Below are positions 25,741-37,103 of a stretch of DNA of 64,000 nucleotides, piece after piece. Below the pieces are notes generated by a model that was not told the DNA's origin, made no database searches, and saw nothing but the letters and a program-made list of their open reading frames with translations. Where the stretch lies: NCBI GenBank assembly GCA_002286715.1, contig NSJX01000005.1:315959-379958 (forward strand), in the 5' to 3' direction. The first letter of the stretch is position 1. Every line of letters begins with the position of its first letter. The position numbers and the translations under genes were made by a program. This DNA comes from Dentipellis sp. KUC8613. Its lineage: Eukaryota; Basidiomycota; Agaricomycetes; Russulales; Hericiaceae.

Positions 25741-27101
25741 GGTCGTACCGGGGAGGGATGAGGATGGGCGACGATTGTAGCTCTGGAGAGACCTTATTGT
25801 GGGGAGAACCAAGTGATATAAGGGCCGGCACGCTTGCCGGACCCCACACGTGATCTTCAAGGCACGGGCTCCGTATCCTCAGTCGACGAGCGACCAGAGT
25901 GCATGGACGCGGGGGGCGATGTACAGATCTTGGGTACTATGACATTTAGCGGTACAGACAGCACTTACTTGTGATTTTTCCACATTTTTGTGGGGCGTAG
26001 TCAACGAGCAGGGCATGAAAGTGCCGAGCGTCTATGCTGCTGGACTCGCCTCTGGGCAAAGTGAGAACACCCATGCATAGGAATCGCAGGGATAAATTGC
26101 AGCCTGTCTACTCCAATAGAATCCTCGGCGATCGCAATAATTGGCGGCACCGCGAGGCGCCAGATCTGATGATTGCCTGTGGCTAGGGCTAGGGGGTGTA
26201 CGATGGCATCCTCGCAAGCTGCCCACCTAGAAGATAAAGTACAAAACATTGAAGGTGAAAGTCCTTCAAAAGAAAAGACAAAGAAAAGTCAGTATTTAAC
26301 GTGCGAACAATTTCGTACCTTTGTCTCAAAAAATGACAGAAAAAAACACCACCGACGAGCGCTGCACACCACGCTCGAAGATCTCGACTATGCTATAATA
26401 TACGGCCTTGGCTACGTCTTCGATGTACCACATGTACGTAGGCTGAGCATATCCAAATTTCCAGCAGATCTGCGAAGCCAGAAAAAAATCAGATGCATAT
26501 CGGGGGACGTGTCAGGCGCGTGGTGCATACCTGTCATCACCCAGAGGCCAGGATCGCCCGAAATAAAAACAGGAATTAATCGTGAACACGGAGAACAGAT
26601 ATTAGGACAAGCGAGAGGCTAGGAGGGGGATACATGGTGGGGGCTGGGAAGGGCACGTCACGACGGAAGCGCCGCGACCAAAGGCCTCAAAGGCGGACCG
26701 AGAGGTTGGCGCGGCAAAGACACCGGCCGACTCAGGGCGACATGACGCCCACAATCATTTGTCTCACACTCGCTCCAGCTCTATTGTGGCCACATGCGTG
26801 ACGGGAGGCGGCGACGATAAGAACAATTGTCTTCGCCATGAGCGACATCGAGGCTCAGCGAGCTTGGAAATACGTACTCTACGTCAATTACGACCTATTC
26901 TCCGAGAGCGTACCATGACATTTGTTGAAAGATATGGGTGCGTGTGTGCACTCTGTTGTATATCTCCAAAATGACACCCCAAATAGCTTTTCGACAACCC
27001 GCACAAGAGCAGGCTGCATAGATAGGATGCGACATTTTTGAAGCAACAGGTAACAACAATGCGACCACTAGTGATCTGACCACTCGCTGCCTGCTCCGCG
27101 C
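25741..27101. other. Intergenic, no gene recognised
   Basis: The left part is the promoter of the unknown minus-strand gene. The rest, about 1.2 kb, shows short open frames only and no family motif, tRNA box or transposon terminus that I could support. Confidence 0.45.
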
Positions 27102-28386
27102 TCAGCACTCCCCAAGCCCCATAACAATCCCATCGTACGGGCCCTCGTGGTCCTCCAGCGTGCCGTCCCAGAACTCCGGTACAGCTCCATCAATGCACTC
27201 CGTCGAGCCATTCTCCTCACCTATAAACATCGACACGAAAAACAAACCAATATGCATCAGTTTGTGTCCATGCCAATGAGAAAGACACAGATCTAGACTC
27301 TAAACGCACCAGAACACTCGACCCATGCATTATTCTGGTCGATGTGCACCTCGCCCGCGGGCTGGCGGAACCCGAGGAATTGGAAGGGGAGGATCGGGAA
27401 CGGGTCGTGTTTGTTCGTGATGTGCGTGAGCTGGACGTGTGCGTCGACGTAGGATGCGAAGTGCGAGTTTCCGACCTGCAGGTAGAGGTGAACAAGCCAG
27501 CATGATGCGTAAGTCTAGGATTCTCAAAAGTGAGTGAGAGGGCACTCACACGAGGCAGACCGTACCCAATGGTGCGGATCGAGACGGACGAGGGGAGATG
27601 TAAGCCGAGATATACCGCATCAAGGAGGGAGAGCACCGCGCCTGCCGCAGCACACATACCAATTGATGTCAGCCACGACAAAAAGAGAAATTGCAACTGC
27701 ATTCACCAAGAGAATGTCCCGTGATCACGACAGACTGCACACCAAACTGCTGCAGCGCCGTCTGCACCTCCGCGAGAACCGTCTGCGCCGTGCGCGCATG
27801 CGCGTCCGCGAAGCCGGTGTGCACCCGGATGCTCGAGTCGATGCCGGGGAAGAGGCTCGCGTCGAGCTTTTCCATCGGGATGTCCAGGTCGGTGAGGTCT
27901 GCCGTGCTGCGGGCGAGGTGTCAGCATGTACATTGATATGGGTAGAAAGGAAGGAATGGAGGGAATACACACAGATTCTTGGAGTCGGTGCCCTGGTGCG
28001 CGACAATGACGGTGTTGAGCGCGGGGTCGAACCCGATGTACCAGTACTGCACGGTCCCGTCATTCCCGCCCGACGCGATGGGCTGGAAGCCGGGGTTCGC
28101 ATCGCAGTTAGCTGCAACGGTACATGTACTTAGGGCACAACTTAACATGCAGAACACACATATACGCACCTCCGCACGTCCATGTGCGCGTGACGGACGG
28201 GTTGCAGTACGCTGCGCTCGCGAAGAGCGTGTACGGCCGGAACGCGCTGATCTGGTCCTGTGAAAGCGTTGGGAGCGTCTGCCTAGGCGTATTTGGGGAA
28301 GGCGTAGGGACGGCTAGCGCGCATACTGATGCAGCCAGCGCTAGTGTCAGGATCAACATGATGCGTGATCTATAGCTGAAGGCCAT
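27102..28386 (-). CDS. Secreted class-3 (fungal) lipase, copy 1
   Basis: Extracellular triacylglycerol lipase or feruloyl-esterase-like hydrolase of the Rhizomucor lipase family. A hydrophobic signal sequence (LILTLALAASVCALA) is followed by a mature part with FASAAYCNP, FDPALNTVIVAHQGTD, VHTGFADAHAR, the nucleophile elbow GHSLG split by an intron near 27709, and YGLPRVGN. The probable catalytic Asp is in NKHDPFPILP and the His in GEVHID. Several short introns are needed; the stop is at 27102-27104. The start at 28386 gives a slightly long signal region; the Met nine codons later is an equally good start. A paralogue lies 3.4 kb away on the same strand. Confidence 0.9.
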
Positions 28387-28447
28387 CGCCGAACAACGCG
28401 AGCAGCGGTTCTGAAGCTGGGAAGTTCAGCATCCTGCACGCGCGTGG

Positions 28448-28453
28448 TTTTAT
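28448..28453 (-). promoter_or_regulatory. TATA box of lipase copy 1
   Basis: The minus strand reads TATAAA about 62 bases before the lipase start. A similar box-to-start distance is seen at the neighbouring dehydrogenase and the GH5 gene, which supports a real core promoter element. Confidence 0.55.
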
Positions 28454-29778
28454 ACCAGGCTCTGTGATGGCGAGGTATTCTTGTGCTTCGCTTCGAATGC
28501 ATTTATCCTGTCGGGCTATGTGCGTTGGCAGATACGCAGAAGGTTGGAACTTGGCAGATCCGCTTCGGGATTGTCCAGTGGACGCGGTGCGGCCTAGCGC
28601 TAGAGTCGTGATTTGAAGGCGCGCCGAGAAGGTCACGCGAGCGACCGTGGAACCCCGGGGTTGACGGACGCGAGCTATATAGCGGTGATAGGTGATTGGA
28701 CGGACAGTATTCATGTTGCACAGGGACTCCAGGATGCTGTTGAATGAACGGGACAGCGACGAGTAACCATTATTACGGCTTTGAAGTGAGAATGAGTGAT
28801 CATCGACAGCTGCGGATGATAAATTGAAGGCTATTGCACATCTGCTAAGCGCCATTACCTTAAGCTTTACCGCTACGAACTGTGCGGCTTATGGACAGTG
28901 CAGCAAGAATGGGGCGGAGAATGCGGTGCGGTGCGAAGTGCACAGATCCATGTTTGGTAAATTACCGTCAGCCTGGGCGGGTCTTCAGATAAGAAAGAAA
29001 GTGTTCGCAGCCCAGAATCAGCACGCGCCCTATGCAGCAGTAAAGATTAGACAAGACCTGCAGATCAATGGAGGATACGGCCGTACCTGCAATTGATCAC
29101 GGTGGGAAACCGAATGCCCACGCGGAGACAGCGAACAATGCGAACGTTCCTAGCTCTCAAGCCGTGTCTCCGAAGTGCGCCCAAGAACCGAATACCGGCT
29201 GCCTCGCGAAGGACGCTTGGCCACGGCGAGGGACGTCCCTGACGACTCCAAATCTCATAGAGTCCATGACAGCGTTCTGCATACCTTTTACGTGCGCCGA
29301 TGGTTGAAATGAAAGCTTAGAGGGGCTAGAGAACACGAGGACGTGCCAGCCAAGCAGATACGTGAAGGTGGGAAGGCGCTGTCTCATAGCCACATTTGAC
29401 GAGAAGAGGATGGGTCTGGCGGGCAGACTTCCATACCTCGGATGTCGCCATCCGGACGATGAGGATCACCGGCTTCCAGACCCTGCACGAATGGAAAGCA
29501 AAATTCCTCAAAATGCTTCGCTCGTCGCTTTGAGTGCATGCGACATGAAAAAGCAGACTAAACACACCTGCAGGTCGCTACGAGGCATGGAGGGGGCTCT
29601 GAACTCGGTCAGCGAACGGAAAGAAATATTGATGGGGGATACGTAAGCAGCCGGAGACGGGAGCTGAAGGCAAGGAACGAGCAGCTCACCTCCTCATTCA
29701 AGGCAGGAAATGACAGGCGTTCGATGCGGCCGGGGGGCACGTCACCACAAGCCGTCCGCGTCAGCCTGCCTTTCTTCA

Positions 29779-29784
29779 TATAAA
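29779..29784 (+). promoter_or_regulatory. TATA box of the dehydrogenase gene
   Basis: TATAAA about 56 bases before the ATG at 29840, followed by a pyrimidine-rich leader. Confidence 0.6.
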
Positions 29785-29839
29785 CCAACTGCGCCCCCCA
29801 TGTCCAGGCGCTCCCTTTCTCCCTATCCCCATTACCGCC

Positions 29840-31038
29840 ATGACCCCTCCCCCCAAGAAAGCCCTCAGCACCTTCGGCAGGCTCTACCCGCCCAAGCCGC
29901 ACTGGACGCCCGCGCAGGTTCCTGACCTGTCCGGGAAGATCATCATTGTCACCGGTGGGAACGCTGGGCTGGGCAAGGAGACATGCAGGGCGCGTCTACC
30001 TACTGATGCTTCTGTTTCATGCTTATACTGACGCGCGTGCTGTTCTTAGATCCTCTTGTCTAAGAATGCAAAGGTGTATTTGGGTGCACGCTCCGAGGCA
30101 AAGGCCAAGGCTGCCATCGACGAGATCAAGAGCAAGACCGGCAAGACGGACATCCACTTCCTGCAGATCGACCTCGCAGACCTCGCCTCCGTGCGCAAAG
30201 CTGCAGAGGAATACCAGTCCAAGGAGCAGAAGCTCCATGTCCTGTTCAACAACGGGTACGTCGTGTCCACTACATCACGAGAGAATTTGCGTTTACGCCG
30301 TACACAGTGGAACCATGTTCTCCCCCGTCGACCAGCGGACCAAGCAGGGCTATGACGGCGAATTCGGCGTCAACCTTCTCGGGCCCTGGTTCTTCACCAC
30401 CCTCCTCATCCCCACCCTCGTCGCCACCGCAAAGGGCCAGCCCACAGGCACCGTCCGCGTTATCCACAACTCCTCGGATGCCGAGGAGTCGTGGTCGCCC
30501 CCGGAGGGAATCAACTGGGCTTCGTTGGAGAGGACTCCTGAGGCACACAAGCTGCAGGAGAAGCTCGGCGACATGAAGCGTTACGGGCAGAGCAAGTTGG
30601 TACGTTATCGAGGCACTCAATGGATTACACTGGCTCATCTGAGCTATATGACGTAGGGCAATGTCCTCTTCTCGAACGAGCTTGCCAGGCGGTACGGCAA
30701 GGACGGCATCACCTCCATCTGCGTGCACCCTGGCGCCATCAAAACCGACCTGCAGCGGCACACCGGCTTCTTCTTCAAGAAGTTCCTCGAGTGTTTCATC
30801 CTGTACGATATCGACCACGGCGTGATCACTCAGCTGTACGCCGGCACGTCCGAGGAGGCGGCCGACTTCAATGGAGAGGTTCGTGTGTTCATGCTTGTAT
30901 GAAGCCGATCTGACCTCCACGTTCATACAGTATCTCGCCGCGTGGGCCCGCCGCACGTACCCGAGCAAGAACGCGCAGGACCCGAAGCTCGCTGCGAAGC
31001 TCTGGTCGTGGTGCGAGGAGCAGACCAAGGAGTTCTGA
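29840..31038 (+). CDS. Short-chain dehydrogenase/reductase
   Basis: NAD(P)-dependent oxidoreductase of the classical/extended SDR group, closest in layout to fungal retinol-dehydrogenase/WW-oxidoreductase-like enzymes. The cofactor-binding motif TGGNAGLGK is at about residues 39-47. NAKVYLGAR and the DLADLASV acidic site follow, then NNG, a Ser in IHNSSDAEE and the catalytic YGQSK (Tyr-X3-Lys). HPGAIKTDL lies downstream. Five or so exons; the stop is at 31036-31038. The first intron (29990-30049) keeps frame only with a GC donor after AGG; the nearby GT donor would give a stop codon. No signal peptide is seen, so the enzyme is probably cytosolic or membrane-attached. The substrate cannot be told. 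Confidence 0.92.
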
Positions 31039-31751
31039 TCGCTTGCACTGTAACGTGCTCATCCTGTTCTGACTCTTGCTTTGTTTGTTTGTGCCGCTAT
31101 TGTAAAATTGACACTCATCCTCTAATGTTATCTTCTCCTGCTGTGTCAAGCTTCAGCGTGACAGTCGACATCGGACGACCGTGCTAATTTGTGGGTGCCT
31201 GTTTGTTGTTGTTAGGTCGCAACCATTTATATTCGATTTATTGTCGCCGTATCGGTCCGGCTGCGATACTCACTTCCTCGCATTTCATCCTGGTCCGGCT
31301 CCTAGAAGCGCATTCTTAGATGTTTATCTTCTGACAACCTGGTTCTCAATCCGGACGTCATGCGTTCGCCGATCCACCAATGACGATCCAGTGTGCCATA
31401 CCATCTCTATCCTTGCAGTATCCCGTAACCGCAACACTTACCTGAAGCACGCGCACAACGAGCCGCCGTCTCGTTGTGCCCAAGCCTACGTATGCGTTGT
31501 ATCTGTTTGCAACGACGGTCTCCAGTTGGTCTGGTGGATCCGGCGCCCAACATGTCAGACGCGCGTCTACACCACTCGAATGCTTCAACGAACACAAGCT
31601 CAGCCCGGGTATATATTGACCGATAAAAGATACATTCGACCCATTGTTCCATGCTAGAGATGCGCGCATACATATCACAGCCTGCCGGGTGCACAAAACA
31701 AATCGAAATACACAACACGGAACGCAGAGTCCAGGCTCCAGTAGGGGCAGC
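31039..31751. other. Convergent spacer, dehydrogenase / lipase 2
   Basis: 3' ends of two convergent genes. Pyrimidine-rich to about 31300, with no gene seen. Confidence 0.5.
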
Positions 31752-33172
31752 TCAGCAACCCATCTGGACACCGTCGTACGGACCATCGTGGTTCGACTCG
31801 TCGCTGTCGAAGATGTTGGGCACGTCGCCGACGATGCACAGGTCGGAGGTGTTGTCCTGGCCTGTGGAACACCCGTCAAGTCAGCCTGCGTCTAGCTATG
31901 AATTTGGAGCAGTGGGTACGCACCAGGGCACGCATCCCACGAGCCGGAGTCCTGAATGTGCACCTCGCCCGACGGGTGGTGGTAGCCGAGGAAGCGGCCG
32001 GGGACGATCGGGATGGGGTCCTCCTCGTTGTTGATGTGCGTGACGTGCGCGTGCGCGTCGACGTAGTCCGCAAAGTCCTGATTCCCGACCTAGATATGGG
32101 CCCCTAGATGTCAGCCTCGGAGCATGTTACGCGGGGAATGGACGACGTACGCGCGGCATGCCGTAGGTGACGGTCGTCACTTGCACGTCGGAAGACAGGT
32201 GCAGAGGGAGGTATACGGAGTCCAGGAGCGCAAGCGCAGCGCCTGCGTGTTTGTGAGTTTGGTATGGTATGCTCGGAGTTGACGCAGTGGGACGTACCCA
32301 GGGAATGTCCAACAAGCGTCACCGACTTCGAGTTATGCGCCGACAGCGCCGTATTCACAGCACTCAGAATATCGGGCGCCGAGCGCGCATGCGAAGCAGC
32401 GAAGCCCTGGTGGACCTCGATCGACGAGCTGATGCCGGGGAACAGCGTCGAGTCGAGCTTGCCCTGGATCAGGTCTCCGTCCGTCAGAAGCGCGAGGCTG
32501 CCCAGACTCGTCAGTCCGAGGTGTACAATTATAGCAACAGAAAGGAGACGATTCCCAGCTCACATGTTGCTCGTGTTGGTGCCCTGGTGCGCGACGACGA
32601 CGGTGCTCTGTGCGGGGTCGAACCCGACGTACCCTGCGAACAGCAAACAGACACGTCCGAGTCAGCATAGGTATGCATGGCGCTACGAATGAATCGGTCC
32701 GTTATGTTTGGTATTCAACGGAACTGGAGCTCCACACCCCGAGATTCCAAGTGACACAAGAGGACATGACACTCACAGAACTGCTCATCTCCGCCGTCGC
32801 CGCCGGAAGCGACGGGCTGGAATCCGGAGTTGGCATTGCAGTTGGCTGCAGATCCGGGGAAGCGGAGTCAGCGCGCGGGACGTCATTGACACATATCATA
32901 TGTCGGAACGCTCAGCCCACGCCTGCGCATCGGCCCACTAGTACCCGCGTACGTCGGGGCCAGCTGCGCAGCTGAGGCAGGCGATGCTTACCTCCGCAGG
33001 ACCACGTCAGCGTCGTGGACGGGTTGCAGTACGCGGCGCTCGCGAAGAACGTGAACGGCTTGAACGCCTCGACCTGCGCTGTCGAGAGCGTCGTGATGGC
33101 CTGGCGCCTGGTGATGGCCGCGCCGTAGGCGGAGGCGGCGAAGAGCGCGGCGGCGAGGATGCGGGAGGCCAT
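31752..33172 (-). CDS. Secreted class-3 (fungal) lipase, copy 2
   Basis: Paralogue of the lipase at 27102-28386 with the same exon plan and motifs. It has a signal sequence (MASRILAAALFAASAYGA) followed by a possible dibasic processing site TRRQ, then FASAAYCNPSTTLTWSCGG, FDPAQSTVVVAHQGTN and VHQGFAASHARS. The nucleophile elbow is GHSLG, followed by YGMPRVGN. The probable catalytic Asp is in NNEEDPIPIVP and the His in GEVHIQ. The stop is at 31752-31754. Paired cysteines in the mature protein suit extracellular folding. A TATA element lies about 95 bases upstream. Substrate preference (long-chain fat or other esters) is not readable. Confidence 0.9.
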
Positions 33173-34072
33173 GGCGGGCTCAGACTCGGAGGCTCGGAGA
33201 ATCGGGGAGGGGGAGCGGGGAGCGCGCGACTCTGCGGATACATAGGGCGGGAGTGCGGGCGGTTTATATATGGGCTGGCGGGGTGTATTGATCAGCTGCT
33301 AGTGCAGGCATACGTATTCGTTGCCTCGGAAGCGGTGAAGGATGGAGAAGGGCTGCCCGGAGTGTTGGGCAATTGCAAGACGCCGAACGGCCCACGGGTC
33401 TTCCATCTGACGGATGCGGAACTGGGACTCACTGCCATGCATCCCCCTGCGTCCGTATGTCAGTCGCCATATGATTCCGAGGCGTCCTGGCGCTTCGCTA
33501 ATTACAGCGGGCGGACGCACGCTAATCAGAGGCGCCATGGCACACGTTGGGCTGTCGGCATCACGCTCCGCGACGACCAGCAGTGATGGACAGTCGACGG
33601 TGCATGCATCATGATCCTGGTAGCATGTTGACACGTTTGGCGGATCGTATGAGCAGATGATTGTTCGGTGCAGGCCGCAGACTCGGATGGCACCGGCCGC
33701 CAGATACGGCGCACGCTCTTACAGCCGCATTGGCACATGCTGCATGGACGAGGAGCGATTGGTGAGAAATCGTGCAGTGCTACGGCCACTGAGCATAGCG
33801 TATTTGTCCGCGTGGCTTCGGAAGCCACATGGAAATAGACATACCCCCGACAGGATCGTGTGGCAAACGTCGTAGACAACAACGTTCGACAGTCATGATC
33901 AAGTAACAGTTTATGCTGGACAACTATCGCAATATCAAGTGACAGCTACAACAAGGGGGATCGCTGGACATTATCAACCAGCATTCGGAGCATCCGATAT
34001 CAGACTTCTGTTCCAGAGCGCACAGCGTCAGAAGCCTGCCTTGAAACAGAGACGGTAGAACATAAATACCTC
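33173..34072. other. Intergenic, no gene recognised
   Basis: Promoter of lipase 2 on the left and 3' region of the F-box gene on the right. Nothing else is supported. Confidence 0.5.
33263..33270 (-). promoter_or_regulatory. TATA box of lipase copy 2
   Basis: The minus strand reads TATATAAA about 91-98 bases before the ATG, within an otherwise GC-rich upstream region. Confidence 0.55.
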
Positions 34073-35770
34073 TCAGTCCACCTGCTGCCTCGATCCATCG
34101 TCCGGTCTACGCAAATGCTCAGCCTCCTCCCACGCGACCACATTCCCGTCTATAATAATCTGCTCGATAGACTCCCGCAGCCCGTCAACGTGCGCCTGAG
34201 TCACGTCCTTCGCCGAGCCGCCCTCGATCTCCAACGTGTGGATGGGCGCCCCATAGCGCTTCCGCGCCGCGATCACGTCCAAAAGGTGTTGCAGTGACCG
34301 GCCGTTCAGGCTGACCCACCGCAGCCGGAGCTTCTGAAGACGGGGTAGTGGGAGATTGTTCTGCGACGCCTGTGCCGGTTCGGGAGAGCTGTCAGACGCG
34401 TCCAACGCGACGGGCGTCACAAGGGCCAACAGGAGCCCCTTGTCTAGGCGCTCTTCCAGGACTAGTTCTTGTACTCGGGGCATTGCCCGCAGAGCAGGCT
34501 GGTACGCGCCTACAGGAAGCGAAGATCGAAGCACAACCTCCAGTGTGAGAGTCTGGGATATAGGCAGCCTCCGCGAAGCAAGGTCCAGAATCTGCTCATG
34601 GTAGAGGAACCTCTGGCCCACACATCCCACAGAGAAGTTCATCTGCTCTTCCGCGTCTCTGTCGTTCTCGACCTTGCCCAGCATCGTGAACGCCGCGCCT
34701 GTCCGGATGACAGTGAGAACGATGGGTGTAGTCGGTTCCGTCGTGAATTTAGGCAACGAGGTACTGATGAATTCGAGTGACGTCTTGAGGGGCAGCTCGT
34801 TTTCGGGCAGGATGTCGTGACACATATGCACGGCCGCCGAGGGTGGCCACGAGATGTATTGGAGGAAGTGGTTCAACCGGAAGATATTGTCGTCGAGCTC
34901 GATCATACGTAGGTGAGGAAACTGTGCGACGAATTTGGGGGTCGGCAGGCATGTCAACGTCGGGATAGTCCGTGGGATAGCCCAGCAGAACTTGAGGACT
35001 TCCAGCCCCTGCAGCTTCGCGAGCGCAGAGACAAAGCTCTCCATGGTATCTTCTTCCCATAGATCAGTGTATTTCACATCGAGGTGGGTGAGGTTCTGGA
35101 GGATGGGCAGCTTGAAGCTGAGCATCATGCCGCCGCTCGAGATGCAGAGCATGCGCAGCTGAGGACTCTGTCCCGCGAACAAGCTGCCCCAGAAGTCCAT
35201 GCCGTTGCGATCGTCCCCAGGCAGTGTGCGAAAGGCACCGAGTGTCAGCGACTCCAGCTGAGGCGCGGGCGTCGTGCGGTAATACTCGAAAGCCTCTTGC
35301 ATCTCCTGGTAGCGGTCAGCGTTGATGCACAAGTTGCGGAGGCGATTGGCGTGGAGCGAGCCCAGGCGGGCTATATGCAGAAAGTCGGGGAATTTCTTCT
35401 TGATGAACACTACGAGATCGAAGGGCTGGTCCGTGTTTGCGGTCTCCAGGAAGTACTTCGCCCAGCTGAAATTGGCAAAGTCGATGGTGCTCCACAGCGA
35501 GGAACTGCCGAATGCGAGGGTGCGCCAGAGGTGGCAGACCTGCAGGATGACTACCCAGCTTGGAGAATTCTCCCAGTCACCACCGGCCATATACCGATCG
35601 TAGGCTTGAAGGACCTGGAAGTGGGAAAAGATGGCCAGGAGCAGCTCTGGTGGAAGGCGAGAGATTGGGCTAAGGCCGCTAGGAGGAACAGAGGCAGGGC
35701 CAACATCTGTAGTTGGAATGCATTTGACAGATCCTTGATTAGGGCCGTCTAAGGTATGTTGTATGAGCAT
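34073..35770 (-). CDS. F-box protein, agaricomycete type
   Basis: Probable substrate receptor of an SCF ubiquitin ligase. A single long exon encodes 565 residues. The F-box is at about residues 33-95 (SPISRLPPELLLAIFSHF, then VVILQVCHLWRTLAFGSSSLWSTI), with the Trp/Leu pattern of this family. The rest contains irregular leucine-rich stretches (LRNLCINADRY, LTHLDVKYTDL, LEVLKFCWAIP, HLRMIELDDNIF, RLQKLRLRWVSLNG). Such intron-poor F-box genes are greatly expanded in mushroom-forming fungi. The target is unknown. The start at 35770 is the first Met of the frame; a later start would still keep the F-box. Confidence 0.85.
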   Translation of the reverse strand: MLIQHTLDGPNQGSVKCIPTTDVGPASVPPSGLSPISRLPPELLLAIFSHFQVLQAYDRYMAGGDWENSPSWVVILQVCHLWRTLAFGSSSLWSTIDFANFSWAKYFLETANTDQPFDLVVFIKKKFPDFLHIARLGSLHANRLRNLCINADRYQEMQEAFEYYRTTPAPQLESLTLGAFRTLPGDDRNGMDFWGSLFAGQSPQLRMLCISSGGMMLSFKLPILQNLTHLDVKYTDLWEEDTMESFVSALAKLQGLEVLKFCWAIPRTIPTLTCLPTPKFVAQFPHLRMIELDDNIFRLNHFLQYISWPPSAAVHMCHDILPENELPLKTSLEFISTSLPKFTTEPTTPIVLTVIRTGAAFTMLGKVENDRDAEEQMNFSVGCVGQRFLYHEQILDLASRRLPISQTLTLEVVLRSSLPVGAYQPALRAMPRVQELVLEERLDKGLLLALVTPVALDASDSSPEPAQASQNNLPLPRLQKLRLRWVSLNGRSLQHLLDVIAARKRYGAPIHTLEIEGGSAKDVTQAHVDGLRESIEQIIIDGNVVAWEEAEHLRRPDDGSRQQVD

Positions 35771-37103
35771 CTAAAGATATATTGAAGAATGTGGTGCTTA
35801 GTTGCAATAGCGTGTTCGAGTGTTGGGAACTCACAAAAGATGATTATGGAATGCTCTCAGCAAAGTCTTGGGGTATTCGTGACACTCGCAACCGTGTATG
35901 TTGGTAGTATGAAAGTGGTGACTTAAGCGAGCAATCCAACACTCCTGGTACTCGAATGCGATAGTGAGTGTGATGAGATATTGGAATGAAAGGACAGAAC
36001 AGCGCCGGGCCTGAAAGTATCGCAATAAAGCGCGTGTCAGGACACGTCTAGAGGGTATATCTCGGTCGACGTCTGTGGTTGTTAGGCCACGAGCTGTCAA
36101 TTGACGGTAAACGGCAACTCAGAGGAGTGGCGAATGCGGTTAGTCGGGCGCTCGGCTTGTCCTCGGAGGGCGACGGCCTTAGATCCTAACAAGAGCAAAC
36201 AACGCCCATAGCAATGATGGACATTGGATCACCCTCTTTCCTCTTCCAGCCTTGTCCTCGCACTCGCTGACTTTCATAAAGCATACGGTTTCGTTACTGC
36301 ACAATCTCAAGAATGTATTCAAGACAGCCATAGCTCGAGCAAGCAGTTCGAACGATGTCCCAGGATACGCCTGAGAAGCGTGCCATCGCGCTCACATGAT
36401 CTCGTCCTTACGAACGCCGATCGCTTCTCCAGTCTCGCAAACCCCATTTCGGTCCTGCGCGCATATGGACACTAGCACAGGGTCGTGCACGCCATGCGTG
36501 AAGGTACGCTGCAGAGAGTTTCGTGGGCTGTAGCTATTGAGTTCGGCTATCAGCTGTTGGGTTATTCTTGGTGGGTGGCACACGACGTACTTGCTTACCG
36601 GAAGTCGCTTTTGTCCTTTAGTGAAAATGTCGACGGTCATCACTACTCTGTGGGGCTGTAACAGAATACCCTTCTCAGACGCTAGCGCGGATTTTATTTG
36701 CAGGCATCAAATGCTAATATCAAGCCTTGGCGGGGTCATATGCGTATATCGTTCTTCAAGGTGACGCCTCGACTCTCTCTATCTCCGTTGCCCATGTCGG
36801 AGTACACACTTCCCCCTCAACCCACCGCCTGGTCGCGCGAAGGCGTTCTACACACGGCTTGGTGCTTCGCCAGCTCAAACAGGCTACGAATCTCCCAAGC
36901 ACGTCGATCCCATGCGTCTCGCCATGCATGCTCACAACGTAGAGCGATCCTAACAACGCGAAGCGTGACACGTGGGCACATCATCACCCCATATTGACGG
37001 GCAGTAAATTACTGTCGGCGCGAAGCATCGTAGCCGACGCGCGTATATAACCCAGGGGATGTGGGGCAGCAGGGCATTGTGCCCTTCTCTCGCGACTTGC
37101 ACG
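35771..37103. other. Intergenic, no gene recognised
   Basis: About 1.3 kb between divergent genes. Only the GH5 core promoter at the right edge is recognisable. Confidence 0.5.
37044..37050 (+). promoter_or_regulatory. TATA box of the GH5 gene
   Basis: TATATAA about 55-60 bases upstream of the GH5 start codon. Confidence 0.6.

Larger units (their letters stand above)
28387..29839. other. Divergent intergenic region, lipase 1 / dehydrogenase
   Basis: Apart from core promoters at the two ends I see no supported gene. A 19-base match to sequence just before the tandem array (aaaaagcagactaaacaca) lies near 29548-29566. Confidence 0.45.

Noticed and set aside
28824..29096. 90-codon open frame with a signal-peptide-like start and a few cysteines
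   Set aside because: No splice logic, no promoter element and no family I can name; it could be a small secreted protein but the sequence alone does not support it.
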